A stretch of 64,000 bases of DNA from DSVZ01 sp964568145 (GCA_964568145.1 CAZMOZ010000012.1:1-64000), one strand, 5' to 3'. Shown: positions 43,249-52,490, numbered from the stretch's first letter. Notes: generated from the letters alone by a model not told the origin. Translations and numbers: made by a program.

Positions 43249-44226
43249 ATGAAGTACGATGACACTTCGCCGGTACCGGCCTGGCAGCGCTGGCTGAACG
43301 TGCTAGGTCCGCTTCTGGGCTTGCTGGCGGTGTACTTGCTCTTCGCCCTGATCGGCCCGGAGAGCTTCCGTTCCGGCCGCAACCTCGAAACCATCGCCCG
43401 CCAGACGACCATCGTGGGCCTTGCCGCGCTGGGCATGACGCTGGTCATCATCTCCGGCGGCATTGACCTTTCGGTGGGCTCCGCTGTTGCCCTGGCCACG
43501 GTGGTGATTGCGGTGGTGCTCAACCGCGTGGTGTCGCCGGTCGGCGCCGCGCTGGCCGCCATCGCGGCCAGCGCCGCCTGCGGGCTGATGACCGGCCTGG
43601 TGACCACCCGACTGCGCGTGGTGCCGTTTATCGTCACGCTGGGCATGATGTTGCTGGTGCGCGGCGCGGCGAAGGGTCTTTCGCGCGAGCAGAAGGTGGA
43701 CGCGCCGGAGACGTGGTTGAACGAACTGCTCGCCTCGCTGCCGGACGAACGCCGCTGGCAACTCGTGCCGCCGGGCGTGTGGCTGCTGATCGTGATGGCG
43801 GTGCTGACCGCGCTGGCCTTGCGCTACACGCGGCTGGGCCGGCATACCTACGCCATCGGCTCGAGCGAACTCACGGCGCGGCTGTGCGGTGTGCCGGTCG
43901 AGCGGACCAAGGTTTGCCTGTACGTCCTGGCTGGCGCGTTCACGGGGCTCGCCGGCGTCATGCAGTTCTCGCGGTTGACCGTGGGCGACCCCACCGTGGC
44001 GGCGGGGCTCGAACTGGACGTGATCGCGGCGGTGGTCATCGGCGGAGCCAGCCTGGCGGGCGGCGAAGGCTCGATCCTCGGCACGCTGGTCGGCGCGTTG
44101 ATCATGTCCGTGATCCGCTCCGGCTGCGCGCAGATGCAGATGCCGAACTGGGTCCAGGAAATCATCACCGGCGCGATCATCGTGGCGGCGGTGGCGCTGG
44201 ACCGCTGGCGGCACCGGCGGGCGTGA
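43249..44226 (+). CDS. rbsC: Sugar ABC transporter permease (RbsC type)
   Basis: This 325-residue polytopic membrane protein of the ribose-type permease family has about nine hydrophobic segments. It carries LGMTLVIISGGIDLSVGS, the conserved FIVTLGMMLLVRG, YAIGSSELTARLCGVPVERTK in parts, VIAAVVIGGASLAGGEGS and LGTLVGALIMSVIRSG. The start ATG 43249 lies 7 bp after the rbsA stop. It completes the importer with the binding protein at 38816. No sugar kinase or regulator adjoins it. Confidence 0.93.
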   Translation: MKYDDTSPVPAWQRWLNVLGPLLGLLAVYLLFALIGPESFRSGRNLETIARQTTIVGLAALGMTLVIISGGIDLSVGSAVALATVVIAVVLNRVVSPVGAALAAIAASAACGLMTGLVTTRLRVVPFIVTLGMMLLVRGAAKGLSREQKVDAPETWLNELLASLPDERRWQLVPPGVWLLIVMAVLTALALRYTRLGRHTYAIGSSELTARLCGVPVERTKVCLYVLAGAFTGLAGVMQFSRLTVGDPTVAAGLELDVIAAVVIGGASLAGGEGSILGTLVGALIMSVIRSGCAQMQMPNWVQEIITGAIIVAAVALDRWRHRRA

Positions 44227-44512
44227 ACTGGCTCCGAATCCTGGCGCCCGGCGAAGCGGAAGACCGCGCTGTAGTTGGGGAGAGATGGGGAACGAAATCC
44301 GAAATCCGAGAGCTGGGCTCAGGCAAGTCACGCCCACCAAAAGGTCGAAGGACGAAAGTCGCAGGTCGAAGGCCGGCATCCGGCATCCGCTTTCCGCGAA
44401 CCACGAACCAAGAGCCAAGTGCCAAGAACCCATTCCGCAATAGATGGCGTGGTTCCGTGGGTCGCAAGCAGGCCAGCCTTGACAGCCGGTCGCGAAGTTC
44501 GAGTGTTTCGTC
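44227..44512. repeat. Intergenic composite repeat copy
   Basis: No gene is seen in these 286 bases. The stretch contains CGAAATCCGAAATCCGAG, GTCACGCCCACCAAAAGGTC, AGTCGCAGGTCGAAGG and CATCCGGCATCCGC. ACCACGAACCAAGAGCC and GCCAAGAACCCATTCC follow, in the same order as copies near 31.1 and 50.6 kb. Confidence 0.55.
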
Positions 44513-45348
44513 ATGATTCCTTCCCAGATAACGGCCGCTGGCCTGCCTGAGTCCCGCGCGGCGTGGGGCCGCGGTTTCACCTTGATCGAGCTGCTCGTGG
44601 TCATCGCCATCATCGCGATCCTGGCCGGGTTGCTGCTGCCCGCGCTCACGCGGGCGAAGGTCAAGGCGCAGGGCATCTACTGCCTGAACAACCTCAAGAC
44701 CATGCAGCTTGCCTGGCAAATGTACGCGGACGACAACCACGACTGGATTCCCGGCAACCTGTGGTCGCAGAAGGGTCCGTTCAACTGGGTGTCCGGCTGG
44801 CTGGACTTCGCCGACAACAACCCGGACAACACGAACGTGCTCCTGATCCTCGATCCGCAGTTCGCCCAGCTCGGCCGGTACACCGCCACCGCCGCCGCGT
44901 ACAAGTGCCCGGCCGACCGCATCACCGTGCGCAACGGCGGGGTGGTCCGGCCGCGCGTGCGCAGCATTTCGATGAGCGGCTGGATGGGGCCCAACGCGCC
45001 GACGTGGAACCCCGGCTACATCACCTTCGCGAAAACGGTGCAGATCGTGAGGCCGCCGCCATCCGAGGCGCTGGTCTTCCTCGACGAGCGCGAGGACAGC
45101 CTGGATGACGGCTATTTCGCGGTGAACATGGACACGACGGCGTGGCAGTTAGTGAACTTCCCCGGCTCGTTCCACAACGGCGCAGGGGCCTGACCTTCGC
45201 CGACGGGCACGCGGAGATTCACAAATGGCTGGATCCGCGGACGGTCCCGCCTTTCGTGAAGGGCCGGAAGCGCGAGTTCACCAGCATGAAGGACAACCGC
45301 GATCTGACCTGGCTCTGGGCCCACGCCACCAGCAAAGCCGGCCAGTGA
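44513..45348 (+). pseudogene. Type II secretion/pilin-like protein with a frameshift near its end
   Basis: The coding sequence starts MIPSQITAAGLPESR and has a prepilin peptidase site and hydrophobic stem (RGFTLIELLVVIAIIAILAG). The pseudopilin body follows (NNLKTMQLAWQMYADDNHD, YKCPADR), of the kind abundant in Verrucomicrobiota and Planctomycetota. After FHNGAG the frame ends (45193). The expected C-terminus LTFADGHAEIHKWLDPRTV, with the H-x-DG hallmark, continues in another frame to 45348. The shift falls in a run of four G at 45185-45188. It may be a sequencing error, in which case the gene is intact at about 278 residues. Confidence 0.75.
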
Positions 45349-45393
45349 ACCGCGCTTGCCGGCCGGGCGCCGGCCGCCCAGCCTCGCCGCGGC

Positions 45394-46119
45394 GTGGCCA
45401 ATCCGTTTTACCAGCGCGGCGCGCAACGCGCCGGCAAGGTGCGCGATCTGTTCGGCGTGATCGCGCGGCGCTACGACCTCATCAACGACCTCCAAAGCCT
45501 GGGCCTGCACCGTGTCTGGAAGCGCCGGCTCGCGCGGCTGTCGCCACTGGGCCCCGGCCGGCGCGCGTTGGACGTGTGCTGCGGCACCGGGGACGTCGCT
45601 TTCGCGCTGGCCCGGACCGGCGCCCGCGTGACCGGCGTGGATTTCAGCCCGGCGATGCTTGCGGTGGCGTGTGAGCGCGCCAGCCGACAAGCCGGGGAGG
45701 TCGAATTCCTGGAAGGCGACGCACTGCATCTGCCTTTTGCCGACGATTCGTTCGACGCCGTCACCATCAGCTACGGCCTGCGCAACCTGGCCGACTTCGC
45801 CGCCGGTCTGGCGGAGATGCGGCGGGTGTTGCGGCCCGGCGGGCGGCTGCTGGTGCTTGACTTCGGCAGGCCGGCCAACCGGCTCTGGCGCGGGCTGTAC
45901 TTCACCTACCTGCGCGCGGCCGTGCCGGTGTTCGGCCGGTTGTTCGCCGGCAGCGCGGACGCTTACGCTTACATCCTCGAATCACTCCGCCATTACCCCG
46001 GCCAGCAAGGCGTGGCGGAGCTGATGCGGAGCCAGGGCCTGGTGAACATCCGCGTGCTGGACCTGCTCGGCGGCGCGATGGCAATCAACAGCGGGGAAAA
46101 GACAGAGGTGAATGGGTGA
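45394..46119 (+). CDS. ubiE: UbiE/MenG demethylmenaquinone methyltransferase
   Basis: This 241-residue C-methyltransferase carries out the methylation step of menaquinone (or ubiquinone) synthesis. The N-terminus GKVRDLFGVIARRYDLINDLQ is diagnostic. ALDVCCGTGDVAFAL (SAM motif I), GVDFSPAML, EFLEGDALHLPFADDSFDAV, TISYGLRNLADFAAGLAEM and LLVLDFGRP follow. It starts at GTG 45394, 45 bp after the pilin-like gene. An inverted repeat follows (46126-46190). Confidence 0.92.
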   Translation: MANPFYQRGAQRAGKVRDLFGVIARRYDLINDLQSLGLHRVWKRRLARLSPLGPGRRALDVCCGTGDVAFALARTGARVTGVDFSPAMLAVACERASRQAGEVEFLEGDALHLPFADDSFDAVTISYGLRNLADFAAGLAEMRRVLRPGGRLLVLDFGRPANRLWRGLYFTYLRAAVPVFGRLFAGSADAYAYILESLRHYPGQQGVAELMRSQGLVNIRVLDLLGGAMAINSGEKTEVNG

Positions 46120-46125
46120 TTGGTT

Positions 46126-46190
46126 GAAAGGTGAAAGGGGAAAGGGTGACCGCAACACAACCTCACTGACACTTCCCCATTTCACCTTTC
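46126..46190. repeat. Purine/pyrimidine inverted repeat between convergent genes
   Basis: GAAAGGTGAAAGGGGAAAG (46126-46144) faces CTTCCCCATTTCACCTTTC (46172-46190). Eleven base pairs are perfect (GAAAGGTGAAA), the rest pairs with one bulge. A third arm (CACCCATTTAACCAACC, to 46205) partly matches GAATGGGTGATTGGTTG (46110). It lies between the ends of ubiE and the VWA gene and may terminate both. Confidence 0.5.
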
Positions 46191-46220
46191 ACCCATTTAA
46201 CCAACCCACCGCCCCCAGCT

Positions 46221-48581
46221 TCACTCGTACACCTCGTACACGGTGTCGCCGAGAACGAACTGGACGTTCGGCCCCAACGCCAGCCAGGGGCGGGTTTCCG
46301 GGTGTTTGACCACCAGCTCGAAGTACTCGGCGGAGTTGAACTGAATGCGCTGCTGTCGCGCATTGACCGCGCGCTGGACCCGCGCGTCGAGCCACTGGTT
46401 GCCATTCTGGAAGAACGTGCGCCCGCCCACGAAACGGTTGACCTGGACGGCCGCGTGTCCGGTCTGGATCATCCCCGGCGCCATGCCTGGGCCGGGCAGC
46501 GCGATGACAGGCGAAGTCCTGCCCGGACCCAGCCGCGGGGCGGCGGGCACCGGCGCGGTGGCGAGCACGCGCTGCGCCTCCGCACCGCCGGCCTGCAACG
46601 CGGCGTCCACCTGTTCGGCATTTCTCTGGGACAGCCCGTAGCGGGCGGCCGCCACAGCGCTGGCCCCGCTGGCGTTGGCCGGCGCGAACGCGCCGCGCAG
46701 CGCCTCGTATTGCTCCCGCCCGGCGCGCAACTGCGGCACGGATTGGCGAGCCAGCGGCACGCCGCGCCGCTCTTCGTCCTCGAGGATCAAAAAGGCGGTG
46801 TACGGCGTCACGATGCCGTACTTGCGGGCCAGTTCCACGATCTCGTCCTTGAGTTCGGCAGTCTCGCCGCGCAGCCGGATTTCGTCGAGCAGATGGCCGA
46901 TGCGGCGCGTCGCCCAAAGTCGGGGGATGAACTCGTGCGCGCGCGCCTCGGCGGCGAATTGCGCATCGAACTCAAAGCGCCGCCGCGCGCCGTTGACGGT
47001 GCCTTCCAGCGCGAGCCGTCCGTCGCCGCCGCCCGCGTAGCGGCCCACCAGGACCAGTTGTTCGCCGCGGAACAGGTCCGGCAATGGCGACGGGTAGGTC
47101 TTGGTGGCGCGCACCGCCTCCGGGAAAGCGAGGTTCACGCCGGCCAGCACGGGGTCGCGCACCTTGGCGAAGAACCGCGACAGCTTCACCTCGAGGTCTT
47201 CCTCGGGCAGCACGTACTCGCTGGCCGCGTGCGTGGCCTCGGTGATGCGGTCCAGCAGGTGGGTGTTCACGTCGTGGCCGATGCCGAAGCAGAAGATGCG
47301 CGTCTGGCCGCCGGCCTCGCGCGCCTGGCGGGCCGTGGCGTCCACGATGCGGTCCACGTGGGTCTCCCCCACCGTGGGCAGGCCGTCGGTGAGGAAGATG
47401 ACCAGGCGGGGGCGGTCGGAGGCCGCGGGCAGCAGGCCCACCGCGCGCTGCAAGGCGTCGTGGATGGCGGTGCCGCCGATGGGTTTCAAGTCCCGGATGA
47501 ATTCCAGCGCGCGGTCGCGCCGGGCGCGCGTGGCCTCGACCACGCCGTTGAACAGCGGCTCCGCCTCGGTGGCGAAGCGAACAATCTCAAAGCGGTCGCC
47601 GTCATGGAGGTTTTCCACGCAGAAGCGCAGGGCGTTCTTCGCCTGTTCGAGCTTCCTGCCGGCCATCGAGCCGGAGGTGTCGAGCACGAAGACCACGTCC
47701 TTGCGCACGATCTGCCGGGCGTCCGCCTCGAATCCCGGCGCGGCCAGCAGCAGGAAATAGCCGTCCTCGCCCGGCACGCGCCAGGTCATGAGGTTCAGGC
47801 TGATTTCGTCAGTGGCGGTGGCGTACTGGAGCTGGAAATCGGTGTCGGGCTTCACGTCGCGGGCCTCGAAGCCCACACTGGCGTGGCGGTCGCCGGAGCG
47901 GGTGATCTCGACCGGGTGGCTGGGTGAGTAAAGGCTCTTGAGCGGGCGCCGGGTTTCCAGGTCCACCTTGAGGCTCACGCTCTTGACTGGCGCGGCGGAG
48001 AACTTCCCGGTGTTCAGCGGGTACACGTAGCTGACCAGCCCGGCGTCGGCGCGCAAAAGCTGCGTGTAGCGGAGCTTCACCGGCTTCCGGCTGCGCGGCT
48101 CGATCGGGAAGATGCGCACCTTGAACAGGTCGCGGCCAACGTATTCGAGCAGCGCCGGATCGCGATGCTGGCGGACGATGTCCTCGTAAAGCCGGCGGGC
48201 CTTGTCGGCGGGCAGCAGTTCGGCCTGCACCTGCCGGCCGGCCACTTCCATGCTGAAGCGGTCAAGCTGCGCGCCCTTGGGCACCGGGAAGATGTAGGTG
48301 CCTTCGAGCGGGCGGTCGTTGGGGTTGTAGAACCCCTGGTCCACCGAGGTGACGGCCACCTGGTCGCGGATCTGCACCTCGACGCGGTGATGCACCACTT
48401 CGAGCGGCGCGAAGGCGAACACCCGCGGCGGAGGCGGCACAAACGGCGGCGGCGGATGCGGTGGCGGGCCGGGCCACGGCGGGGGGCGGATGAGCGGTTC
48501 GTGGACGATGATGAGGCCGTCCGCGCGGGTGGCAAGGCCGGCCAGGAGGAGCAACCCGGAAAGCCAGCGAAGCGTTTTCAT
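46221..48581 (-). CDS. VIT and VWA domain protein, exported
   Basis: This 786-residue protein has a signal segment (MKTLRWLSGLLLLAGLATRADG) and a proline-rich linker (RPPPWPGPPPHPPPPF). A VIT domain follows (VEVQIRDQVAVTSVDQGFYNP, EGTYIFPVPKGAQLDRFSMEV). Next is a VWA domain with the MIDAS motif VFVLDTSGSMAGRKLEQAK. The domain order matches inter-alpha-trypsin-inhibitor-like bacterial proteins. The C-terminus has extra tails ending FVLGDTVYEVYE. Function is unknown; metal-dependent surface adhesion or complex assembly is usual for the domain. ATG 48581 is chosen for the signal. Confidence 0.88.
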   Translation of the reverse strand: MKTLRWLSGLLLLAGLATRADGLIIVHEPLIRPPPWPGPPPHPPPPFVPPPPRVFAFAPLEVVHHRVEVQIRDQVAVTSVDQGFYNPNDRPLEGTYIFPVPKGAQLDRFSMEVAGRQVQAELLPADKARRLYEDIVRQHRDPALLEYVGRDLFKVRIFPIEPRSRKPVKLRYTQLLRADAGLVSYVYPLNTGKFSAAPVKSVSLKVDLETRRPLKSLYSPSHPVEITRSGDRHASVGFEARDVKPDTDFQLQYATATDEISLNLMTWRVPGEDGYFLLLAAPGFEADARQIVRKDVVFVLDTSGSMAGRKLEQAKNALRFCVENLHDGDRFEIVRFATEAEPLFNGVVEATRARRDRALEFIRDLKPIGGTAIHDALQRAVGLLPAASDRPRLVIFLTDGLPTVGETHVDRIVDATARQAREAGGQTRIFCFGIGHDVNTHLLDRITEATHAASEYVLPEEDLEVKLSRFFAKVRDPVLAGVNLAFPEAVRATKTYPSPLPDLFRGEQLVLVGRYAGGGDGRLALEGTVNGARRRFEFDAQFAAEARAHEFIPRLWATRRIGHLLDEIRLRGETAELKDEIVELARKYGIVTPYTAFLILEDEERRGVPLARQSVPQLRAGREQYEALRGAFAPANASGASAVAAARYGLSQRNAEQVDAALQAGGAEAQRVLATAPVPAAPRLGPGRTSPVIALPGPGMAPGMIQTGHAAVQVNRFVGGRTFFQNGNQWLDARVQRAVNARQQRIQFNSAEYFELVVKHPETRPWLALGPNVQFVLGDTVYEVYE

Positions 48582-48688
48582 GGCGGCAAACAAATGCACA
48601 GCCGGTTAGACGGAAGCGGCGGCGCAATGCTGCCGTACATTTGTGAAGGATTCCCGGTGAACGCGCGGAATCGCCAACGCGCTCCGGC

Positions 48689-49297
48689 TCAGAGCTTCAC
48701 GTCCTCAGGCCGGACTTCGAGGCATTCATCGTGATCCTCCCAGACCACGGCGGGGTAGGTCTCCAGAAGCTTGGGAACGATCTGGTGCCCGGCAAAGGCC
48801 AGCAGCGTTTCCGCCTTGGCGGCGGCGTCCTCGAACGCGCGGTCGTAGTCGCCGCTGCGCTTCTGCTCCTTTTCATCCCAATGGGCGACCGCGTGTACCG
48901 GCGCGTATTCCTCGGCCCAGCTCCGGATGAGCGGATGCAACTCCTCCGGGATGTCCTCGAAGGGGACGGCCGTGGCGTTGCAGTGCAGGCACACCAGGCC
49001 GCTCTCCAGCACGTCGCGGGTGAGCAATGGCACCAGCGGCGCCCGGCAGCAGGCGGCCTCGGGGTACGCCGCGGGGATGGTGGCGAGCCGCTGCAGCCAG
49101 ACCTGCCGGTCGTGCGCCACCTGGCCGGCCAGCCGGCAGGCGGCCACCAACGGGTGCGACACGCGCCAGCCCCGGCCTTGGAGCTGCCCCAGGGTCTGGG
49201 CCAGCCAGCGGGCCAGGGTCAGATCGTCAAAGCTGCGAAACACCTCGCTGTACTCGCGCCACAATTCGTCCAGCGGGTTCTCGGGGTCGTGAGCCAC
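48689..49297 (-). CDS. Conserved hypothetical protein
   Basis: This protein of about 202 residues starts at GTG 49297 (VAHDPENPLDELWREYSEVF). No domain is recognised. Visible features are a helical N-terminal half (LTLARWLAQTLGQLQG), a cysteine-rich stretch EAACCRAP...LVCLHCNATAVP that could bind metal, and an acidic C-terminal part with AHWDEKEQKRSGDYDRAF. An upstream ATG at 49423 is less likely because the added 42 residues read through repeat sequence. It diverges from the membrane-protein gene at 49703. Confidence 0.6.
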   Translation of the reverse strand: MAHDPENPLDELWREYSEVFRSFDDLTLARWLAQTLGQLQGRGWRVSHPLVAACRLAGQVAHDRQVWLQRLATIPAAYPEAACCRAPLVPLLTRDVLESGLVCLHCNATAVPFEDIPEELHPLIRSWAEEYAPVHAVAHWDEKEQKRSGDYDRAFEDAAAKAETLLAFAGHQIVPKLLETYPAVVWEDHDECLEVRPEDVKL

Positions 49298-49702
49298 GTG
49301 GGCAGGGTAGGGGGCAATCCGGCCCTGAGAAGCCGAAACTTCCCGCCGCGGCGCGGACGCGGCGCATCTCAACTTCGTGCCGGCAATATCGCCTGCCAGG
49401 CTGGTAGCCGGCCCCTGAGCCAAGGGCCGGACCCGTCGCCCCTCAGCGGGGGCGACCTACCTCCACAGGCGGGAAGACGCACTCCCCTTTTACTCAGGCG
49501 CACGCCCCCGGAACTTCCGGCCGGTTCCCCTGCCTGCAAAAAAGTGAGACGCTTTCGGCTCGCGCCCAACGGCCCGGTGGCTCCCTGCCGCTCTGACCAC
49601 GCATCTCGGCCTGAAAGCGCGGTGAGCACCCGTGCAGGGTTGGACACAAGTTCGACATTGCGAAATGGTGACGTTACCCTGCTGGGCCAGCGCGCCGACA
49701 AA
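49298..49702. repeat. Divergent intergenic region with REP-like double hairpin
   Basis: No gene is seen in these 405 bases. The third copy of the double hairpin is at 49408-49456: CCGGCCCCT with AGGGCCGG, then GTCGCC with GGCGAC around CCTCAGCGG. A CTACCTCC box follows, similar to CTACCTGG after the 19.5-kb copy. Confidence 0.6.
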
Positions 49703-50524
49703 ATGAATACGACAACCTCCCTGCCGCGAGCAGAACCGGCCTTCGCCGCCTGGCTGAGGACGTATCCCCCGCTGCACTGGTACTGCCTGCTCGCCTGGGG
49801 CACGACGGCCCTGCACCTGCTCGATTTGAGCCGGTTGGATCCCGACCACACTCTACCCGGCTATCTGGCCGAGAGCGGACCGTTCCAAAACCTGCAACTG
49901 GCCCTGCTGGGCTGGGCGCTGTTGCTGTGTGTTGTGGCCATCTGGCGGTACCAGGGACATGAACGTGGGGCGGCGGTCTTACTCGTGGGGCCGCTGTTCT
50001 TCCTGTTCTGGCGGGAGGCGGACTGGGACAAGGACTACTTCTCCGCCTGGCTGGGGGCTGGACAGGGCGTGCGGATGTTCTCTTGGAAGTATCTGTGGGC
50101 CGGATCGGAAATGCCGCTGACGCTCAAGATCGTCTTCGGCGTCGTCTCGCTGGGGCTCGTGGCCGCGTGGCTGGCGGTCTGCTGGCGGTTTCGCGCCGCG
50201 TGGCGCACGTTTCGGAGCCTGGTCTGGACGCGACCGGTCTTCTTCTGGCTGGTGTTGAGCGGGGTCTCCTTTGCCGGCTCGCAAGTCCTCGAACGGAGCG
50301 GACTGGTTCCCGGCCTGACGCGCGGCATTCGGGATCCCTACGTCGAGGAAGGCCCGGAACTGCTCGGCGCGCTGGCGCTGCTGTGCTTCGTGATCCATTG
50401 CCTGGAGCACGCCCGGAAGCCGCGTCCGCAGCTCGCGCTGAAGCGGTTGGCCGGCCCGACCCGGCAGTTCCAACCGCTCACCGAGAACCTTGCCCGCGAG
50501 ACGACGTCAGCCGGCCAGCGATGA
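49703..50524 (+). CDS. Polytopic membrane protein, unknown function
   Basis: This 273-residue protein has about six hydrophobic segments, including HWYCLLAWGTTALHLLDL, LQLALLGWALLLCVVAIW, AAVLLVGPLFFLFWREADW and TRPVFFWLVLSGVSFAGSQV. A conserved-looking WREADWDKDYF lies after the third segment. No known family can be named by eye. ATG 49703 follows an ACAAA stretch and opens MNTTTSLPRAEPAFAAW. It ends with a soluble arginine-rich tail. Confidence 0.65.
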   Translation: MNTTTSLPRAEPAFAAWLRTYPPLHWYCLLAWGTTALHLLDLSRLDPDHTLPGYLAESGPFQNLQLALLGWALLLCVVAIWRYQGHERGAAVLLVGPLFFLFWREADWDKDYFSAWLGAGQGVRMFSWKYLWAGSEMPLTLKIVFGVVSLGLVAAWLAVCWRFRAAWRTFRSLVWTRPVFFWLVLSGVSFAGSQVLERSGLVPGLTRGIRDPYVEEGPELLGALALLCFVIHCLEHARKPRPQLALKRLAGPTRQFQPLTENLARETTSAGQR

Positions 50525-50832
50525 TCGCGGTGTCGGCGGCGAAGGCCAAAGTCCGAAGAAGGGGTGAGGGGTTGGGGATGAGGTGGAAAGCCCAAAGTGA
50601 AGACCAAGAATCAAGCACCCCGAACCAATTCCGCATTCCGGATTTCGCTCCCGCAATTGGAGGGCAGGGCTCGACGGAGTCTCGCCCCACCGAAGTTAAA
50701 TCCGAATACCGAAATCCGAAGCAAGGGGTAAGGGATGAGGGGTTGGGGACGAGACTGGAATCCCCCCGAGACCACAAACTCCGACCACGAACCACAAACC
50801 CTCGCCCGCATTTCGGCCCGTTGTGTTCAGGG
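50525..50832. repeat. Intergenic composite repeat copy
   Basis: No gene is seen. It holds two tracts of the GGGGTGAGGGGTTGGGGATG type (about 50562-50582 and 50724-50748), GGGCTCGACGGAGTCTCGCC (50666) and CGAATACCGAAATCCGAAG. ACCACAAACTCCGACCACG and AACCACAAACCC text near its end belong to the same family. Confidence 0.6.
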
Positions 50833-51615
50833 TCAGCGGCTGGTTGCCCGCTCCCGAGCGCGCTGGCGTTCCCAAACCAATTCCACCACCAGCGGCAGAT
50901 GATCCGACGCCCCGGTGCGCGGCACCCACGACCGCAACGGCCGCAACGGCGCGCCTTTCCCGAGCCAGATGTAATCAATCCGCCGGTCCGGTCCGGTGCT
51001 GGGAAACGTGAACCCGTCGCCCGCGCCGGCCAGCAGCCACACGTCGTCAAACTGCTCCGCCATGGCCGTCCAAGTCCGGCTGCCCGGCGTGTCGTTGAAA
51101 TCGCCGGCGACCACCACCGGCAGGCCCACGTACCTGGCCAGCACTTCATGGAACTGCGCCACGTTTGCCAGCCGCTCCGCGTCGTCGCGCCGGTAATCCA
51201 GGTGCGTGCTCAGGAACACCAGTTCGCGGCCCAGGATCTCGACGACCACCTGGAGCACGCCGCGCTGCTCGCCGGGCCGGAGCATGCGCAGGTGCGTGTT
51301 GGTCCAGCGCTTCACCGGGAAGCGCGACAGCACGGCGTTGCCGTACTCGCCGCCTTGGAAGGAAAAGTTGTTGCTGAACACGCACGTCAAGCCGGTCAGC
51401 GCCGCCAGCTCCGCCGGGAAGTCGCGCCGCGCCGTGCGCTGGACGCCGCGATCCACCTCCTGCAAAGCCACGAAATCGGCCTGCTGCTCGCGGATGACCG
51501 CCGCGATGCGCTCCAAGTCCACCCGGCCGTCCACGCCTTCGCCGTGGTGGAGGTTGTAAGTCATCACGCGAAGCAGGCGCGGGCTGGCGTCGGGCGCCCG
51601 GCAGTCCGCCAGCAT
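50833..51615 (-). CDS. Endonuclease/exonuclease/phosphatase family protein, probable lipoprotein
   Basis: This protein of about 260 residues has the EEP fold: LLRVMTYNLHHGEG, DFVALQEVDRGVQRT, LVFLSTHLDYRRDD, VVVAGDFNDTPGSRTW, RRIDYIWLGKGA and ASDHLPLVVEL, with the metal-binding E, D, N and H of the family. The N-terminus at ATG 51615 (MLADCRAPD) is a lipobox LADC. The frame upstream is hydrophobic (SWLGILVGSLASLLMLADC), as in a signal peptide, but has no ATG, GTG or TTG before a stop, so initiation there is unclear. Substrate (phosphoester, lipid or nucleic acid) not known. Confidence 0.82.
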   Translation of the reverse strand: MLADCRAPDASPRLLRVMTYNLHHGEGVDGRVDLERIAAVIREQQADFVALQEVDRGVQRTARRDFPAELAALTGLTCVFSNNFSFQGGEYGNAVLSRFPVKRWTNTHLRMLRPGEQRGVLQVVVEILGRELVFLSTHLDYRRDDAERLANVAQFHEVLARYVGLPVVVAGDFNDTPGSRTWTAMAEQFDDVWLLAGAGDGFTFPSTGPDRRIDYIWLGKGAPLRPLRSWVPRTGASDHLPLVVELVWERQRARERATSR

Positions 51616-52064
51616 AAGCAGCGACGCCAGACTGCCGACAAGGATGCCCAGCCAGGACCGGCGATTGTGACGGGCGAGGCGGGAGATCGCGGATGAACTC
51701 GGGCTTTCACGGCGCCATCGAAGCAGAATCAGTCCTCACCGCCAGCGGAAAGCGACGGGCGCATTTCCCTTTTGTGCCGCTCCGCCTTGACGGTGTGGGG
51801 CGAAACTCCGTCGCGCCCTGCCTTTCAGGGCTGCGGTCGGCGGACCGCAGTCCCCGCGGGCTGGTTGCCCGTGGCACGGCCCCAAGCGAGGTCGCTTGGG
51901 TCACTACCGCCCGCTCGCCTCGTCCTGGCGGCGACGCCGCGCAGCCCCGGATTTTCAGACCCAGCCATGCACCGCCGCGCGGTTCGTCTCGCGGCAGGCA
52001 CGATGCCTGTCGCCGCCGCGCGCCCGGACTTGCGCGCGCCCGCTGGCGGTGGTTGAACTGCGCC
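51616..52064. repeat. Intergenic composite repeat copy
   Basis: No gene is seen apart from the possible signal-peptide frame of the preceding gene (to about 51740). Positions 51787-51906 carry GTGGGGCGAAACTCCGTCGC, the hairpin CTGCGGTC-GGCG-GACCGCAG, CCCCGCGGGCTGGTTGCCCG and the palindrome CCCAAGCGA-GG-TCGCTTGGG (51881-51900). These match the minus strand of the 22.7-kb copy part for part. Confidence 0.6.
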
Positions 52065-52490
52065 GTGCGCAAGACCCGTCGTCCGCCACCGCCGGCCGTC
52101 ACGCCGCCGTCACGCCCGAAGGCCGCGTGGAACGCCCGCGACTCGGTGCTGGCCGAATGGCGGCGGGTGGACCTGACGGAACTGGAACAGGCCGCCCACA
52201 GCCTGGCGCGGCCGGTGGGCGACTGGGTCCCGGGGTTGCTCAAGAAGCTGGGCCTGCCCAGGCGTCGCGCCGAGGCCGAGGTGCTCAAGGCGTGGAATTC
52301 GCTGGTGGACCCGACCGTGGCGGCGCACGCCCAGCCGGCCGGCCTGCGCAACGGCACGCTGTTCGTGCGCGTGGACAGCAGCGTCTGGCTGTCCGAGATC
52401 GTCCGTTACCGGCGCCGGGAAATCCTCGACCGCCTGCAACACTGCTTCGGCCGGCAACTGGTGGCACGCCTGTCCTTCCGGCTGGGTTGA
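52065..52490 (+). CDS. DUF721 (DciA-like) protein
   Basis: This 141-residue protein has the DUF721 pattern ending: LKKLGLPRRRAEAEVLKAWNSLVD, HAQPAGLRNGTLFVRVDSSVWLSEI and LRNGTLFV-type strand with RYRRREILDRLQHCFG. DciA proteins of this family load the replicative helicase in bacteria lacking DnaC. Whether this copy does so is not shown. GTG 52065 (VRKTRRPP) is chosen; TTG 52053 is also possible. The N-terminus is proline-rich and basic. Confidence 0.78.
   Translation: MRKTRRPPPPAVTPPSRPKAAWNARDSVLAEWRRVDLTELEQAAHSLARPVGDWVPGLLKKLGLPRRRAEAEVLKAWNSLVDPTVAAHAQPAGLRNGTLFVRVDSSVWLSEIVRYRRREILDRLQHCFGRQLVARLSFRLG

Noticed and set aside
38816..44226. Treating the inserted ATPase as a third component of the sugar transporter
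   Set aside because: Its RecF-like N-terminus, SMSDGT signature and missing transporter features set it apart from RbsA, which is present as its own gene.
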